From the NCBI RefSeq assembly GCF_902460845.1, contig NZ_CABPVS010000004.1, positions 110,193 to 174,192 on the forward strand: a DNA stretch of 64,000 nucleotides, read 5' to 3'. This DNA comes from Campylobacter concisus (lineage in GTDB: Bacteria; Campylobacterota; Campylobacteria; Campylobacterales; Campylobacteraceae). The notes under the pieces were generated by a model. That model searched no databases and was not told the DNA's origin. It saw nothing but the letters and a program-made list of their open reading frames with translations. Both the position numbers and the translations under genes were made by a program. Shown piece by piece: positions 62,801-64,000 of this stretch (within the stretch, counting starts at the first letter, position 1; each line of letters starts with the position of its first letter).

Positions 62801-63274
62801 TTAGTCAGGTAAATTTTTAGACGTAAAACTATATACATCTACACCACCATCTTCTTCTTCATATAGCCATAACTCACAGCTTGATTTAGAATATTTATCA
62901 GCATGAAAATGTAGTTGTACCAAAAGACTTTTGTTGTTTAACCACTTAAAATCAAAGTCGTAACAAAAATTTTTATTACACTCTTTGTATTTTTGATTTT
63001 TTAGATGTTGTATTTCTTTAATTTTTAAGTCGTAGTCTCCATATAAATTTAAAATAGGCTCTTTGTATATATTTAATATAGTTGTTTGACGATAGGAAAC
63101 CTTGCTTTCATTCCAAATGTCTTTTGATATTGTTTTGTAACCTTGACTCAAAAACTTTTTTGATATTGTCTTTTGCTTCCAGCTATCATAATAATCATCT
63201 ATATAATTATCTGTTGAAAATGATAAATTTACAGCTACAAGTAAAGCTAAGATTATTTTAAAGATTATCCTCAT
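62801..63274 (-). CDS. Exported protein, tandem family member 3 (NLPD family)
   Basis: A 157-residue exported protein (signal [20 protein letters not shown]). Shared blocks are [63 protein letters not shown] and TSKNLPD. The CKK pair present in members 1 and 2 is replaced by GYK. ATG 63274 follows GGGGAAATATT and overlaps the TGA of the disrupted gene upstream (ATGA). It is the most divergent copy and may be the oldest. Confidence 0.76.
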   Translation of the reverse strand: MRIIFKIILALLVAVNLSFSTDNYIDDYYDSWKQKTISKKFLSQGYKTISKDIWNESKVSYRQTTILNIYKEPILNLYGDYDLKIKEIQHLKNQKYKECNKNFCYDFDFKWLNNKSLLVQLHFHADKYSKSSCELWLYEEEDGGVDVYSFTSKNLPD

Positions 63275-63479
63275 AATATTTCCCCAAAAGTATTTTTATA
63301 TCCCTCTTTTAATATCTCAATAGGATCTGCTAAGTCTTTACGTCTTTTAAATTTATTGTTTGGATCATTAGTGACAGTCAAAGCATCACAATAGCTATTA
63401 AAAATTTTTTATTTTCATAGTAATATCCTATTTCTTCGGCTTTGAAAAAAAGTAGAAAAATAAGCAAATAAAAGAAAAT
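63271..63479 (-). pseudogene. Frameshifted small exported protein gene
   Basis: Two frames on the minus strand together read as one small exported protein. The first gives a hydrophobic leader and [12 protein letters not shown] (IFFYLLIFLLFFKAEEIGYY from ATT 63479 or TTG 63467). The second gives [42 protein letters not shown] and TGA 63271. The switch lies at a homopolymer run of five A and six T, 63400-63410. A one-base slip there would restore the frame, so it is either a pseudogene or a phase-variable gene. Its stop overlaps the start of family member 3. Confidence 0.55.
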
Positions 63480-63512
63480 CTAAAAACCACTATACTTTAT
63501 ATCTTTTTAAAT

Positions 63513-63953
63513 TTATTTTGATCGCTGCAATTCTTTAAAATACTCTTTTGATATAAGCATATTTTTTGGTATCCATTCCTTTTTGTTTAATGTCTCACAC
63601 TCTTCAAAATTTACTATAGCTCTTTTGTTTTTATCGGCATCTATTCGTAGTGCTAGGTAGCATCCATTGCCTTCATATATGTATTCATCTGCAAAGTAGG
63701 CTACTTTCTCGCCATATTCGTCATCATCTGTCTCTGGGTCAAGATCTATATTTTTATTCCTGGCTACTCCAGATATTTTTACAATATCTTTATATGCGTT
63801 ATTTTCATAGGTTAGACTAAATTTGATCTTATCTTTTGCTATCTGCTTTGTACTTAAATCTATACTTATGGTATCTGTTTTGTATGTAAAGACTTGTGCA
63901 AACGAACCACTACAAAAAAATACTATAAAAAATATAAATAAAATTTTTTTCAT
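63513..63953 (-). CDS. Hypothetical exported protein
   Basis: A 146-residue protein with a clear Sec signal, MKKILFIFFIVFFCSGSFAQ, cleaved before QVFTYKTD. The mature part is acidic and beta-rich (IKFSLTYENNAYKDIVKISG, DLDPETDDDEYGEKVAYF, GCYLALRIDADKNKRAIVNFEECE) with two Cys that may bridge. ATG 63953 follows AAGGAAAC and overlaps a stop codon upstream. No family is recognised. It is part of the same minus-strand series of exported proteins. Confidence 0.74.
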   Translation of the reverse strand: MKKILFIFFIVFFCSGSFAQVFTYKTDTISIDLSTKQIAKDKIKFSLTYENNAYKDIVKISGVARNKNIDLDPETDDDEYGEKVAYFADEYIYEGNGCYLALRIDADKNKRAIVNFEECETLNKKEWIPKNMLISKEYFKELQRSK

Positions 63954-64000
63954 CTAGTTTCCTTTATGTTGTCAATATTGCCATTTTCTATAGTAGGTAG
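63950..64000 (-). CDS. C-terminal end of a further minus-strand gene (runs off the window)
   Basis: The last 17 codons, ending TGA at 63952-63950, give LPTIENGNIDNIKETR. The stop overlaps the following ATG as ATGA, the same junction used by the genes below it, so a coding sequence entering from the right is likely. Too little is visible to say more. Confidence 0.45.
   Translation of the reverse strand, partial: LPTIENGNIDNIKETR

Noticed and set aside
1..64000. Looked for tRNA, rRNA, transposase, integrase and phage genes
   Set aside because: None of the intergenic gaps shows a cloverleaf or rRNA-like stretch, and no protein has transposase, integrase or phage motifs.

Overview
This window reads as a chromosomal segment of a Campylobacter-type epsilonproteobacterium, most likely from the C. 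concisus/curvus/showae/rectus group. The DNA is AT-rich. Many promoters carry a good TATAAT -10 box and little visible -35. Coding is tight, with many ATGA or TAATG overlaps. Several blocks follow the gene order I remember from C. jejuni: fur-lysS-glyA-DUF1882-SPOR-aroE, dnaJ/racRS-recR, trpGD-F-B-A followed by cheX-fliN-fliO, ndk-DUF177-rpmF-plsX-fabH, and waaC-htrB-glycosyltransferases. The species call is inference; the genus call is firm. I see no rRNA, tRNA, CRISPR array, transposase or phage gene.

Layout. 1-7.9 kb: end of accA, a CbrC-like gene broken by an in-frame TAG, a YwqG-like gene, ribE, pgeF, a periplasmic DUF4198 protein, then rpsB-tsf with a coupled ABC ATPase. 7.95-9.23 kb looks empty but holds two heavily decayed multihaem cytochrome c genes on the minus strand (a cytochrome c3-type and a NapC/NrfH-type, like fccB and fccC). 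9.2-12.4 kb: a minus-strand operon for a YfgM-like protein, a BamB-like lipoprotein, CoaX and short-form HisG. 12.4-19.9 kb: a long plus-strand operon gatC-pilT-cvpA-fur-lysS-glyA-DUF1882-SPOR-aroE. 20-22.7 kb: an orphan TRAP solute-binding protein divergent from pyk. 22.7-23.2 kb: a non-coding repeat region with strong hairpins. 23.3-31.3 kb: dnaJ, racRS, recR and the trp operon.

31.3-37.4 kb: a flagellar/chemotaxis trio (CheX-like, FliN, FliO-like), then a minus-strand Ppx/GppA phosphatase and a two-component pair whose regulator is a CosR/HsrA homologue that still has its phospho-acceptor Asp, with folB and plsY upstream. 37.5-41.6 kb: a HerA-like ATPase, a PilZ protein and ahpC. 41.8-45.2 kb: fabH, plsX, rpmF, DUF177, ndk and a ferredoxin. 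45.3-48.2 kb: uvrA. 48.2-59.1 kb is a lipopolysaccharide locus: O-antigen ligase, six glycosyltransferases plus WaaC, an HtrB-type acyltransferase, two related polysaccharide deacetylases and a P-loop kinase-like protein. A PolB-like exonuclease gene follows.

60.2-64 kb is the accessory end: a minus-strand run of small, mostly Sec-exported proteins, including three tandem paralogues, a frameshifted gene, a truncated gene and one with an apparent AUU start. It is the best candidate here for an undescribed system. Its form (tandem duplicates, signal peptides, decay) suggests an immunity-protein or surface-protein array whose upstream partner lies beyond the right edge. That is inference only.
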